Shown: in pieces, positions 33,196 to 41,207 of the stretch
Layout: every line of letters begins with the position of its first letter
Numbering within the stretch: the first letter of the stretch is position 1
Assembly: GCF_047229345.1 (NCBI RefSeq)
Contig: NZ_JBFTER010000019.1
Location: 1 to 60,955, forward strand
Direction: 5' to 3'
DNA length: 60,955 nt
Source of the DNA: Cellulomonas_A sp047229345
GTDB taxonomy: Bacteria; Actinomycetota; Actinomycetes; Actinomycetales; Cellulomonadaceae
Notes under the pieces: generated by a model
Told to the model about the DNA's origin: nothing
Database searches by the model: none
The model's input: only the letters and a program-made list of their open reading frames with translations
Program-made: the position numbers and the translations under genes

Positions 33196-34401
33196 TCAGC
33201 CCCCCGCGGGCGGCAGGTAGCCGGTCGAGACGGCCTCGTCGTGCTCCGCGTGCGCGCGCTGGAGCAGCTCCATGAGCTCGCGCTCCGAGCGGATGCGGGC
33301 CCGGTACTTCTCGGGCAGCGCCTTGAGCTGCTCCTCCTCGCGCAGGAGGCGCGTGAACAGCTCCTCCTCGTAGGCCGGGTCGTTCTCGGTCTCGAGGTAC
33401 TCGGTCGCGTGCCGCCGGGCCGCCGCGACGGAGTTCTGGGCCCGGCCCTTCGCGCTCGTCAGCGACGCGATGACGGTCACGACCAGCGTCCCGATGATGA
33501 CGCCCAGCGACACCGGCGTGCTGACCTCCACGACCGGGACGGGGTCGCCCCCGTTGATGAACGGCAGGTTGTTCTCGTGCAGCGCGTGCAGGATCAGCTT
33601 GACCCCGATGAACGCGAGGATCGCCGCGAGGCCGTACGAGAGGTAGACGAGCCGGTCGAGCAGGCCGTCGATGAGGAAGTAGAGCTGGCGCAGGCCGAGC
33701 AGCGAGAAGGCGGTCGCCGTGAACACGAGGAACACGTTCTGGGTGAGCCCGAAGATCGCGGGGATCGAGTCGAGCGCGAACAGGATGTCCGTGCCGCCGA
33801 TCGCGACCATGACCAGCAGCATCGGCGTGAGCGCCCGCTTGCCGTCCTTGATCGTGAACAGCTTGTCGCCGTCGTAGTAGTCGGTGGAGTGGAACAGCTT
33901 CCGGGCGAGCCGGACCATGATGTTGTCGGCGGTGTGGCTGTCCTCGGACTCCGGCTTGAGCAGGTTCCCGGCGGTCAGCAGCAGGATCAGGCCGAAGATG
34001 TAGAAGACCGCGGCGAACCGGTTGATCAGCGCCGCTCCGACGAGGATGAACCCGGTCCGGGCGATCAGCGAGAACACGATCCCGAAGAGCAGGACCTTCT
34101 GCTGGTCGGCCCTCGGCACCTTGAAGCTCTGCATGATGATCAGGAAGACGAACAGGTTGTCGACCGAGAGCGCCTTCTCGGTGACGTACCCCGCGAAGTA
34201 CTCGGCGCCCATCGTGTGCCCGCCGAACGCCCACACGCCGATGCCGAACGCGATCGCGATGCCGACGTAGATCGCCGACCAGCGCGCGGCCTCGCCCAGC
34301 GTCGGCACGTGGGCCTTGCGCACGTGGAAGACGAAGTCGAACGCGAGCAGCGCCACGATGAAGGCGATCGTCGCGATCCAGACGGGGGTCGACACGTCCA
34401 T
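33196..34401 (-). CDS. TerC/Alx-family integral membrane protein
   Basis: This 401-residue protein has about nine transmembrane helices. The conserved acidic intramembrane motifs are EKALSVDNLFVF and GGTDILFALDSIPAIFG, which in this family bind metal ions and relate to tellurium resistance or manganese export. A 70-residue charged C-terminal tail (YLETENDPAYEEELFTRLLR and LKALPEKYRARIRSERELME) is probably a cytoplasmic coiled coil and longer than in many relatives. ATG 34401 is chosen because it begins the first helix. No yybP-ykoY riboswitch was seen in the short upstream gap. Confidence 0.92.
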   Translation of the reverse strand: MDVSTPVWIATIAFIVALLAFDFVFHVRKAHVPTLGEAARWSAIYVGIAIAFGIGVWAFGGHTMGAEYFAGYVTEKALSVDNLFVFLIIMQSFKVPRADQQKVLLFGIVFSLIARTGFILVGAALINRFAAVFYIFGLILLLTAGNLLKPESEDSHTADNIMVRLARKLFHSTDYYDGDKLFTIKDGKRALTPMLLVMVAIGGTDILFALDSIPAIFGLTQNVFLVFTATAFSLLGLRQLYFLIDGLLDRLVYLSYGLAAILAFIGVKLILHALHENNLPFINGGDPVPVVEVSTPVSLGVIIGTLVVTVIASLTSAKGRAQNSVAAARRHATEYLETENDPAYEEELFTRLLREEEQLKALPEKYRARIRSERELMELLQRAHAEHDEAVSTGYLPPAGG

Positions 34402-34513
34402 GGCGGGGCTCCCGTACGGTTCGGTCTGCGGTTCGGCCCGTGCTGCGGCCTGGCGTTCAGCGTAGGTGCGGTCCTCGGGCGGCGCCCGGCCGCAGGGACC
34501 TCGGGAGGCACGT

Positions 34514-35008
34514 GTGGCAGCGTCGGACGACAGCGCGGGAACCTCGGGCGGCCGCGGGCCGGGCGGGTCCGGCGCCGGCGGGGCCGGTCCGCGCGCAGCA
34601 GGGACGACGCCGGGACCGAGGGGCGCCGACCGTGCGGTGCGCGTGGTGGCGCTCGCGGTCCTGGCCGCCGCGTGCTGGTTCGCGTGGCTCGGTCGGGACA
34701 CGACCTACCAGGTCGACCCGGCGACCGGGGTCGCGTCCGGGCCGTACGAGGCGTGGCAGGTGCTCGGCTGCGTGGTCAGCCTCGTCGTCGCGGTGGTCCT
34801 GGGGACGGTCAAGCTCGGGGGCCCCGTGACCGTCGTCGTGACGACGCTCGCGTTCACCGTCGCGTGGTCGGTCACGGCGAGCGCCGACGAGACCGGGCTG
34901 TGGCTCGTCGGCGCGCTGCTCGTGCTGGTCGGGGTCGCGGTCGGCGCGGGCGTGGTCGCCGCCGTCACGGCCGCGGTGCTGCGTCGGCGCCGCGCAGGGA
35001 CGGCCTGA
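34514..35008 (+). CDS. hypothetical four-helix membrane protein
   Basis: This is a 164-residue protein. A Gly/Ala/Pro-rich tail of about 42 residues precedes four hydrophobic segments (VRVVALAVLAAACWFAWLG, VLGCVVSLVVAVVLGTVKLG, VTVVVTTLAFTVAWSVTA, WLVGALLVLVGVAVGAGVV). GTG 34514 is chosen for its GGAGG site; an upstream in-frame ATG at 34466 has none. No family was recognised. Its last codons and stop (coding A-G-T-A-stop) form the first copy of a 29-bp tandem repeat. Confidence 0.7.
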   Translation: MAASDDSAGTSGGRGPGGSGAGGAGPRAAGTTPGPRGADRAVRVVALAVLAAACWFAWLGRDTTYQVDPATGVASGPYEAWQVLGCVVSLVVAVVLGTVKLGGPVTVVVTTLAFTVAWSVTASADETGLWLVGALLVLVGVAVGAGVVAAVTAAVLRRRRAGTA

Positions 35009-35080
35009 CCCCGCGCCTCGCTGCAGGGACGGCCTGACGCGGCGCTTCACTGCAGGGGCGGCCTGACCCGGCGCCTGGCT
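34994..35080 (+). repeat. 29-bp tandem repeat that begins inside a coding 3' end
   Basis: Three copies with exact 29-base spacing start at 34994, 35023 and 35052, each beginning GCAGGGACGGCCTGAC (third copy GCAGGGGCGGCCTGAC). The first TGA is the stop codon of the upstream membrane protein; the other two reproduce its last four codons and stop. Confidence 0.92.
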
Positions 35081-35088
35081 GCGCGCCG

Positions 35089-35895
35089 TCAGGCGGTCAG
35101 CGCCGCACGGAGCGCCGCCGCGTGCTCCTCGACCCACTCGGCGTCGCGCCGCCAGAAGCCGCCGTGGCCCTCGTCCCACAGCCGCGCCCACGGCTGCGTG
35201 CCCGTCCGGTGCCCGTGCTCGAGCAGCGTGTGCATGCTCCACGTCCGCGGCGCGAGCGTGCGCGCGAGGCGCTCGCGGCCCGCGTCGTCGAGCCCGTACC
35301 CGTCGGCGAGCGCACGCAGCCCCGCCGCGGCGGCGTCGGTCCCCGGCCCGCCGGCGTCGGCCGGGGCGAGCGGGACGAACGCGTGCGCCGCGTAGGCGAG
35401 GTCCCACGTGCGGGTGCCCGGGCCGCAGCCGTCCCAGTCGATGAGCACGAGCCGGTCCTCGGCGAGCACGAGGTTCCACGGCGCCAGGTCGTGGTGGATC
35501 ACGAGGTCCTCGCGGTCGGGCGGGATCACGCGCTGGAACCGGGCGTCGGGCGGTGGGGACCAGCCGTCGAGCGCGTCGTGCAGGTCGCGTGCGAGCCGAC
35601 CGACGTCGGCGAGCCCGGGCGCGGTCACGCCGTCGGGCAGCGGGTGCGCCATGACCCCGGGCACGTGCTCGACGACGTGCCGCCCCCGGTCGTCGAGCCC
35701 GAGCGAGCGCGGCGCGTGGCGGAACCCGACGTCCGCGAGCCGGGTCAGCACGGCGTGCACCGCAGGCGTCCACGGCCCGGCGGGGCGGCGCACGGTGTCG
35801 CCGACCCGGACGACCCCCGCGCTCACGTTGCCGCCGGCGAGCGGCTCCTCGACGTCGCCCGGCGCGTCGTCGGGCACCCGGGGCAGCGCCGTCAC
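35089..35895 (-). CDS. aminoglycoside phosphotransferase (APH)-fold kinase
   Basis: This 268-residue protein of the APH/choline-kinase fold has its catalytic loop in LVIHHDLAPWNLVL (Asp-x4-Asn) and the metal-binding LVLIDWDGCGPGTRTWDLAYA. The N-terminal nucleotide-binding lobe is short. Such enzymes phosphorylate many small molecules, and drug resistance should not be assumed. GTG 35895 overlaps the stop of the LysE-type gene, so the two are cotranscribed. Confidence 0.85.
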   Translation of the reverse strand: MTALPRVPDDAPGDVEEPLAGGNVSAGVVRVGDTVRRPAGPWTPAVHAVLTRLADVGFRHAPRSLGLDDRGRHVVEHVPGVMAHPLPDGVTAPGLADVGRLARDLHDALDGWSPPPDARFQRVIPPDREDLVIHHDLAPWNLVLAEDRLVLIDWDGCGPGTRTWDLAYAAHAFVPLAPADAGGPGTDAAAAGLRALADGYGLDDAGRERLARTLAPRTWSMHTLLEHGHRTGTQPWARLWDEGHGGFWRRDAEWVEEHAAALRAALTA

Positions 35896-36656
35896 GCCGC
35901 CGCCCGGCGCGCGGTGAGCGTGACGGCGGCGAGCGCGGCGTAGACGCCGGCCGAGACCCGGTCGAGCACGCGCAGCCGCAACGTGGGCAGCCGGTCCCGC
36001 AGCGCGCCTCCCGCGACGCACCACATCGAGTCGAGCACCCACGCGAGCACGATGAACACGAGCCCGAGCTCGAGGAGCTGCAGCGACACCGGCCCGGCCG
36101 CGGGCACCACGAACTGGGGCAGGAACGCGAGGTAGAAGACCGCGGTCTTGGGGTTGAGCGCGCCCACGAGCAGGCCCGCCCGGAAGCGGGCGCCGAGCGC
36201 GGCCGGCGGGCTGCTCGGGCGCCCCAGGGTGCCGGGAGACCCAGGAGCGGACGACGAGGCACGAGGCCCGGCGGTGCGCGGTGCGGCGGTGCCGGACGAG
36301 GTGGTGCCCGACGAGGCGGTGCCCGCCGCCCCGCCGTCCGCCGGCCCGGTGTCGCCCAGCGTCCCCGGCGTCCGCGCGCGCCACGACCGCACGGCCAGCC
36401 ACACGAGCCACGCGGCGCCGAGCACCTTGACCGCCGTGAACGCGCTCGCGCTCGCGACGACCACGGCGGACAGCCCGACGACGGCCCCGAGCACGTGCAC
36501 GAGGTACCCGACCTCGACCCCCGCGGTCGCGGCGAGCCCGGCCCGGCGCCCGTGCCGCAGCGTCGTGGCGACGACGAACCCGACCGACGGTCCGGGCACG
36601 AGGATCAGCGAGACGGACGCGACGACGAACAGCGCGAGGCGGTCGGTGGGCACCAT
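35892..36656 (-). CDS. LysE/RhtB-family exporter with a long disordered cytoplasmic insertion
   Basis: This is a 254-residue amino-acid or metabolite exporter. Helix 1 and the signature ASVSLILVPGPSVGFVVATT are typical, as is LVGALNPKTAVFYLAFLPQF. Between helices 3 and 4 there is an insertion of about 50 residues rich in Ser, Thr, Gly, Ala and Pro (GTASSGTTSSGTAAP and on), which makes the protein longer than the usual 205-210. It is first in a two-gene operon with the APH-fold kinase and divergent from the sigma factor gene. Confidence 0.87.
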   Translation of the reverse strand: MVPTDRLALFVVASVSLILVPGPSVGFVVATTLRHGRRAGLAATAGVEVGYLVHVLGAVVGLSAVVVASASAFTAVKVLGAAWLVWLAVRSWRARTPGTLGDTGPADGGAAGTASSGTTSSGTAAPRTAGPRASSSAPGSPGTLGRPSSPPAALGARFRAGLLVGALNPKTAVFYLAFLPQFVVPAAGPVSLQLLELGLVFIVLAWVLDSMWCVAGGALRDRLPTLRLRVLDRVSAGVYAALAAVTLTARRAAA

Positions 36657-36727
36657 GCCCCGAGGGTGGCCCAGCGGGCCGGGGGAGCACCAGGGGTTTG
36701 CCGGGGGAGCGTCGCGTCGCGCGAGGA

Positions 36728-36756
36728 TGCAACCGATCGCGGTCCCGGGTCCGTCT
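36728..36756 (+). promoter_or_regulatory. ECF-type promoter, probable autoregulation of the sigma factor
   Basis: TGCAACC (36728-36734) and CGTCT (36752-36756), separated by 17 bases, match the AAC-type -35 and CGTC-type -10 of ECF sigma promoters. Transcription would start about 22 bases before ATG 36786. ECF sigma factors often read their own promoter. Confidence 0.6.
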
Positions 36757-36785
36757 GAGGGGCATGAACGGATGGAGAGCACCCG

Positions 36786-37376
36786 ATGACACCTGACGAC
36801 GACTTCCGGGCCTGGGCCGCGCAGCACCGGCCGCTCCTGGTCCGCACCGCGACGCTGCTGACCGCGGGCGACCCCCACACCGCGGAGGACGTGGTGCAGA
36901 CCGCGCTGACCCGCCTGTACCTCGCGTGGCCGCGCCTGCGCGGCGTGGACAACCGCACCGCGTACGCGCGCCGCGTCCTGGTCAACGCGTTCACCGACGA
37001 GATGCGGACGACGCGCCGGCAGCGGGAGGACCTCCGCCCGGAGCTCCCGGACCGTGCGACCGGCGACGGCGGCGCCGACGACGACGCCCGGCTCCTGTTC
37101 GCCGCGCTCGGCGAGCTGCCCGAGCGGATGCGGGCCGCGGTCGTGCTGCGCTACTTCCACGACCTGAGCGTCGCGGACACCGCCCGTGCCCTGCGGTGCA
37201 CGCAGGGCACGGTCAAGAGCCAGACCGCCCGGGCGCTCGAGAAGCTCGCGCGCCGCCTCGGGCCCGTGCTGCGCGCCGACGACGGTGCGGCTCCGCGACC
37301 GGCCGGCCGGCCCCGGCCCGACACCCTCCCCACCCCTCTGGTCCGTACCCCCCACCCCGCCGGGAGCCTGCGATGA
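36786..37376 (+). CDS. SigE-family ECF RNA polymerase sigma factor
   Basis: This is a 196-residue protein. Region 2 is AEDVVQTALTRLYLAWPRLR and RVLVNAFTDEMRTTRRQRED. Region 4 is LGELPERMRAAVVLRYFHDL then SVADTARALRCTQGTVKSQT. A 45-residue Pro/Arg tail follows. The start has GGAGAG upstream, with a candidate ECF promoter in front. Its stop overlaps the next gene (ATGA), a membrane protein placed where these sigma factors usually have their regulator. Confidence 0.9.
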   Translation: MTPDDDFRAWAAQHRPLLVRTATLLTAGDPHTAEDVVQTALTRLYLAWPRLRGVDNRTAYARRVLVNAFTDEMRTTRRQREDLRPELPDRATGDGGADDDARLLFAALGELPERMRAAVVLRYFHDLSVADTARALRCTQGTVKSQTARALEKLARRLGPVLRADDGAAPRPAGRPRPDTLPTPLVRTPHPAGSLR

Positions 37377-37999
37377 GCGACCTGACCACCCTGATGACCC
37401 GCGCGACGAGCACCCACGACGTGAGCCCCTCGGCCGCGACCCTGGACGACGACGTGAGCCGGGGCCGCCGCGCGCGCCGCCGCCGCACGCGCCTCGTCGG
37501 CTCCGGCGTCGTCGGTGCGTTCGCCGTGACGGCCGCGGTCGCCGCGTCGCTCACGTCGACGGCACCGTCCGCCGCCGCCACCGAGCTCGTCGCGTACACC
37601 GCCGAGCAGCCCGCCGGGTTCACCATCGCCGAGGTCCCCGAGGGCTGGCACGTGCTGTCGTCGGACCCCAGCAGCCTCGTGCTCGCGGACGGCGACGACC
37701 CCGGCGCCGACCCGAACAGCTTCGAGGGACGGATCGTCGCGAGCCTCGTCGGCCAGGAGTCCGTGCCGAGCGGCATCGACGCCGAGACGTTCGAGGTGGA
37801 CGGCCGGGACGTGCTCGTCTACGAGCTGCTCGACGCGGACGGCGAGCCCGGCGGCACCCTCGGGGTCTTCGCGCCCGAGGGCGACGGGGACTACCTCTCG
37901 GTGCAGCTGCCGCCCGAGCTGCACTGGACGGCCGACGTCGCGGCACGGTTCGTCGAGGGGCTCGACGTCACGGCGAGCGCGCAGCACTCGCGCGGCTGA
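37373..37999 (+). CDS. single-pass membrane protein, probable partner of the ECF sigma factor
   Basis: This is a 208-residue protein. A short cytosolic N-terminus (MSDLTTLMTRATSTHDVSPS) and an Arg-rich stop-transfer patch lead into one helix (LVGSGVVGAFAVTAAVAASL). An exported domain of about 145 residues follows, with VAYTAEQPAGFTIAEVPEGW and VSVQL-like strands. The layout matches membrane proteins encoded after SigE-type sigma genes, but the N-terminus is short for a classical anti-sigma domain, so its role as anti-sigma or sensor is only inferred. It overlaps the sigma gene by four bases. Confidence 0.75.
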   Translation: MSDLTTLMTRATSTHDVSPSAATLDDDVSRGRRARRRRTRLVGSGVVGAFAVTAAVAASLTSTAPSAAATELVAYTAEQPAGFTIAEVPEGWHVLSSDPSSLVLADGDDPGADPNSFEGRIVASLVGQESVPSGIDAETFEVDGRDVLVYELLDADGEPGGTLGVFAPEGDGDYLSVQLPPELHWTADVAARFVEGLDVTASAQHSRG

Positions 38000-38006
38000 C
38001 GGGGAG

Positions 38007-38039
38007 CGGGTGGCGGAGGGGTCGACGCTCCGCCACCCG
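38007..38039. terminator. bidirectional hairpin between the sigma operon and the DUF2599 gene
   Basis: A perfect 12-bp stem (CGGGTGGCGGAG with CTCCGCCACCCG) with a 9-base loop sits between converging stops at 37999 and 38046. Confidence 0.8.
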
Positions 38040-38045
38040 GCCGCG

Positions 38046-38897
38046 TCACTCGGGGTTGCAGCGCGCCGCGAGGGTCGCGAGCGAGCCGGCGTCCGGGCGC
38101 CACGGCTCGAGGTTCCACGTGTCCTTGTCCGGTGCGCCGACGGCGTGGCAGAGGAACTGGTCGCGCATCCCGGTGGTGTCGGCCTCGGGCTCCTGCGCGA
38201 CGACGGCCGCCCAGGTGCCGTCCTGCGCGGCGAGCCCCCCGGCCCGCGCCCACGGCGTCGGGTCGACCGCGAGCGAGCGCCCGCCCTCGCGCTCGCCCCA
38301 CGTCGCGCTCTCGATCACCGCGGTGCCGAACCACACGCGGACGGTGCCGGGCGCGTCGAACGCGGCGCCGGTGAGCCCGGGCGAGACCGTCACCGTGAGC
38401 AGGTCGGGCGCGGCGACCTCGTACGAGGCGCGCAGCCGGGCGTCGTCGTCGCTCGCCGCGGTGGCCGGGGCCAGCCCTCCCACGAACGTCCCGGCGGCGT
38501 CGCGCACCACGACCGAGCCGTCGCCGCGGGGGTCGAACGTCGTCCCCTCGGGGGCCGCGAGCGTCGCGACGAGCGCCGGCGGGGTCGTGCGGGCCCACAC
38601 GGGCACGGTCGCGGCGACGGACCCGTCGGGCTGCGGCTCGACCGTGACCGTCGCCGTCTCGAGCTCCGCTCGCGCCGCGAGCGTGAGCGCGCCCGACGAC
38701 ACCGGGGTGCCGGTCGCGCGGACGTCGGCCGCTGTCGGCGGGGCGGGGGTCTCGACCGCCTGCGGGTCACGGCCGGGCTCGGTCCCGGTGCTCGGCGCCG
38801 AGGGCGACGGCCCGGGGCCGGCGGCAGGTCCGCACGCGGCGAGCAGCCCGGTCAGGACCAGCCCCGCGAGCGCGAGCCGGGGCGTCGTCCGGTGCAT
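38046..38897 (-). CDS. DUF2599-domain lipoprotein
   Basis: This is a 283-residue exported protein. The signal peptide LALAGLVLTGLLAACG ends in a lipobox (L-A-A-C), so Cys22 is probably lipidated and the protein anchored outside the membrane. After a Pro/Thr linker comes a beta-rich region, then the DUF2599 C-terminus (ESATWGEREGGRSLAVDPTP, MRDQFLCHAVGAPDKDTWNL, LEPWRPDAG, ARCNPE) with two cysteines likely to form a disulfide. Function of DUF2599 is unknown. It is monocistronic. Confidence 0.87.
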   Translation of the reverse strand: MHRTTPRLALAGLVLTGLLAACGPAAGPGPSPSAPSTGTEPGRDPQAVETPAPPTAADVRATGTPVSSGALTLAARAELETATVTVEPQPDGSVAATVPVWARTTPPALVATLAAPEGTTFDPRGDGSVVVRDAAGTFVGGLAPATAASDDDARLRASYEVAAPDLLTVTVSPGLTGAAFDAPGTVRVWFGTAVIESATWGEREGGRSLAVDPTPWARAGGLAAQDGTWAAVVAQEPEADTTGMRDQFLCHAVGAPDKDTWNLEPWRPDAGSLATLAARCNPE

Positions 38898-38945
38898 GCC
38901 CGAACGGTATCCCGCGTCGCTGCCGGGACGGTGCGGTGCCGCGCG

Positions 38946-39055
38946 GCATCACCCGGGGGACGGGCGACCCGGGAGCAGGCGACCCGAGGGACGGGCGACC
39001 CGAGGGACGGGCACGCCGGGTGCCGGGCGACCCGGGAGACGGGCGATCCGGGGCC
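38946..39055 (-). repeat. short tandem repeat array, unit about 16 bp
   Basis: On the reverse strand, downstream of the broken CBM2 gene, the unit CGGGTCGCCCGTCCCT recurs about six times with substitutions and two length variants. It fills the whole gap to the DUF2599 gene. Confidence 0.75.
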
Positions 39056-39059
39056 GGCG

Positions 39060-39879
39060 TCAGGCGGACGCGCACACCCGGTTGTTGAGCCGCACCTCCG
39101 CGGGCGGCCGCGGGGACCCGGTGGCCCGGAACCGCACGGTGACGCTGCCGCCGGGCTCGATGACCGCGTCGCGCGGCAGGTTCTCGACGTACACGCCCTG
39201 CTCGAGCTGGATCACCGCGGCGCCCCAAACCTGCGTCGCCTGCTCGCCGTTGACGAACGCCCACCCGAGCCGCCAGCCGTGGATCGGCTCGGTGGTGCCG
39301 TTCCGCACGGTCACGCGGCCGACGAACCCGCCCGGCAGGCGGTGCGTGCGGTACTCCACGGTGCACGCGGGCGCGGGTGCCGCGCCGGTCGTGAACCGGG
39401 TCGGTGCACGCGGGCGCGGGTGCCGCGCCGGTCGTGAACCGGGTCGCGGGTGAGCGCGGCGCCGAGTTCCCCGCCATGTCCTGCGCCGTCACGTGCACGG
39501 CGAGGTCCGTGAGCGGCGTCAGCCCCTCGAGACGCGCCCCCGGCGCGTACGTCCGCGCCAGGAACGCTCCGGTGAGCTCGTCGTGGAGCGTGTAGACGAC
39601 CTCCCACTCGTCCTGCGACGCCGTCCAGCGCAGGTCGACCGTCGTGCCGTCGAGGCCGACGACCTCGGGGGCTCCGGGCGCCGTCGGTGGGGTCGTGTCG
39701 CCCTCCCAGGGCGTCGACGGCGTGGGGGACGGCCACGGGGTCGCGGAGGGCACGGGCGCCGACGCGCGGGAACGGTCGCCCGCGGCGAGAGCCGGCGCCG
39801 TGACTCCGACGGCGGCGAGCGCGGCCACGAGGAGGGCGGCGCCGAGCGCCGCGACGCGAGGCGCGGGCTGCTGCTGCAC
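39060..39879 (-). pseudogene. secreted fn3-CBM2 protein, frameshifted by an exact 43-bp tandem duplication
   Basis: The reading frame starts at GTG 39879 (GGAGG upstream). It encodes a signal peptide (VAALGAALLVAALAAVGVTA), a Ser/Pro linker, a fibronectin III domain (TPPTAPGAPEVVGLDGTTVD to DMAGNSAPRSPATRF), and then TTGAAPAPACT, where it meets the duplication. The CBM2 part (VEYRTHRLPGGFVGRVTVRN to EVRLNNRVCASA) lies in another frame. Removing one 43-base copy restores one continuous 258-codon frame through PACTVEYRTHR. The CBM2 lacks two of the three aromatic positions I expect on the binding face (only VWGA remains). There is no catalytic domain. It is either a true recent mutation, a switchable tract or an assembly error. 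Confidence 0.8.
39360..39445. repeat. exact 43-bp tandem duplication
   Basis: Bases 39360-39402 and 39403-39445 are identical. Because 43 is not divisible by three, the second copy shifts the frame of the fn3-CBM2 gene exactly at the linker between its two domains. Confidence 0.95.
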
Positions 39880-39987
39880 GGTGCCTCCGGGTGGGTCGCG
39901 CGGCTCGCCGCCGGACCGGGGACGGCCGGTGAGCCGCCACACCCGAGCGTGCCACCCGGCGCGCAGGTGGATCGAGCACGGCGACGG

Positions 39988-40003
39988 GGCGAATCGATTC
40001 GCC
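39988..40003. promoter_or_regulatory. 16-bp perfect palindrome, candidate LacI-type operator
   Basis: GGCGAATCGATTCGCC is perfectly palindromic around a central CG, as LacI-family operators usually are. It lies 109 bases upstream of the broken fn3-CBM2 gene. Its half-site CGATTCGC also occurs upstream of the GH6 cellulase (47150-47157), which suggests a shared cellulose-responsive regulator. Confidence 0.55.
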
Positions 40004-40014
40004 GGGCGCGCGGG

Positions 40015-40049
40015 CGCCGAGCCCGCCGCGGGGTGCGACGGGCTCGGCG
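40015..40049 (-). terminator. hairpin terminator after the beta-helix gene
   Basis: An 11-bp stem (CGCCGAGCCCG with CGGGCTCGGCG) with a 13-base loop lies 55 bases past the reverse-strand stop at 40104. Confidence 0.55.
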
Positions 40050-40103
40050 GCGGGCGGGCCGAGCGGTGGGTGCGGGTCGCCGTGCTGCGCCCCGCAGTCG
40101 ACC

Positions 40104-41207
40104 TCAGCCGCAGACCACCCCGGTGCACTGCGGCTCGCGGCCGTTGCGGGACGCGGTGTTGCCGCCGCCGTCGGCCACGTTGGGGGCGTGGATGCCCCAG
40201 CCGGTGCTGCGCTCGACGCGGTTGCCGGTGAGGACCCCCGGGCTCAGCACGTCGATCGCGTCGCCGTTGCGCAGGAACACGTTGTCCGTGAGCGTCACGA
40301 ACGGCCAGACCCAGTCCGGGTTCTCCTCGGGCACCCCGGTCAGGGGGGAGCGGACCGCGACGTCGTTGCGCACGAACGTGTTGCCGATCGCCTCGACGGG
40401 CCCGAACGCGTCGATCACGACGCCGTTGTCGCGGAACTCGTTGTCGACGACGCGCGCCGTGACGGAAGGGTCGTGCGCGACGGGCAGCACCACGTCGTTG
40501 TGGGCGACGAACGAGCGCTCGAGCGTCGGGGCGCACCTGAAGGTGGAGCCGAACACCGCCGTGTTGCGGGTGATGCGCGACTCGCTGATGCTCAGCCACC
40601 CGTCCGAGCACTCCGCCACGACGTCGTTCCGCGTGAACGTCGCCCCGTGCACGTCGGCCCACTGGTCGAGCGCCACGCCGTTCCCGCGGAACACCGTCCC
40701 GCCGGTCACCTCGACGTACCCCTGGAACCCGCCCGCGAGGCCGAAGTCGTTGTCGACCACCCGTCCGCCGGTGACCAGCACCCGGCTCGTGAAGGAGGCG
40801 TCGAGCCCGAACCAGTTCTCGCGCAGGACGACGTCCTGCAGGCGCACCCGCGGTTCGGGGACCGTGACGTCCACCTCCGTGGTGGAGACCCCGGCGCTGA
40901 AGCCGCGGATCGTGCCGTTGCTGATCGTGTGGTTCTCCCAGCCGGGCAGCACGACCCCGTTGCTCTCGCGCGACCCGCGCAGCACGTGTCCGCGCAGGTC
41001 GAGGTCCACCCCGTCCCCGGCGAGGACGACCGCGATGTCGGTCGGGCAGGTGAGGTCGCGCGCGAGGTACGCGTCCGACGTGACGGTCTGCCCGCACGTC
41101 GTGACCGCCACCGGCCCGGGCGGGGCGGTGGGTGTGGGCGTCGGTGCGGCGTAACCCGTCACCGCCGTCGTGACGACGAATGCAGCAGCCAGCAAGGTGC
41201 GTGCCAT
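40104..41207 (-). CDS. secreted right-handed parallel beta-helix protein
   Basis: This is a 367-residue exported protein. The signal peptide (TLLAAAFVVTTAVTGYAA) is followed by a Thr/Pro linker. A repetitive series of about 22-residue coils then follows, with Asn/Asp ladders and V-x-G/N-N-x-F phrases (VVDNDFGL, VVDNEFRDNGVVIDA, IGNTFVRNDVAV, LTDNVFLRNGDAID). This is the NosD/pectate-lyase-like helix type. Cys pairs at the N- and C-termini may be disulfides. No catalytic residues were assignable, so polysaccharide binding or lyase activity is only possible. A TAGCGT -10 lies on the reverse strand at 41261-41266. Confidence 0.78.
   Translation of the reverse strand: MARTLLAAAFVVTTAVTGYAAPTPTPTAPPGPVAVTTCGQTVTSDAYLARDLTCPTDIAVVLAGDGVDLDLRGHVLRGSRESNGVVLPGWENHTISNGTIRGFSAGVSTTEVDVTVPEPRVRLQDVVLRENWFGLDASFTSRVLVTGGRVVDNDFGLAGGFQGYVEVTGGTVFRGNGVALDQWADVHGATFTRNDVVAECSDGWLSISESRITRNTAVFGSTFRCAPTLERSFVAHNDVVLPVAHDPSVTARVVDNEFRDNGVVIDAFGPVEAIGNTFVRNDVAVRSPLTGVPEENPDWVWPFVTLTDNVFLRNGDAIDVLSPGVLTGNRVERSTGWGIHAPNVADGGGNTASRNGREPQCTGVVCG

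Noticed and set aside
34402..34513. yybP-ykoY manganese riboswitch upstream of terC
   Set aside because: The gap is short and lacks the conserved loop motifs of that RNA.
35089..35895. Aminoglycoside resistance gene
   Set aside because: The APH fold alone is shared by many metabolite kinases, and there is no mobile context or close resemblance to known resistance enzymes that I can see.
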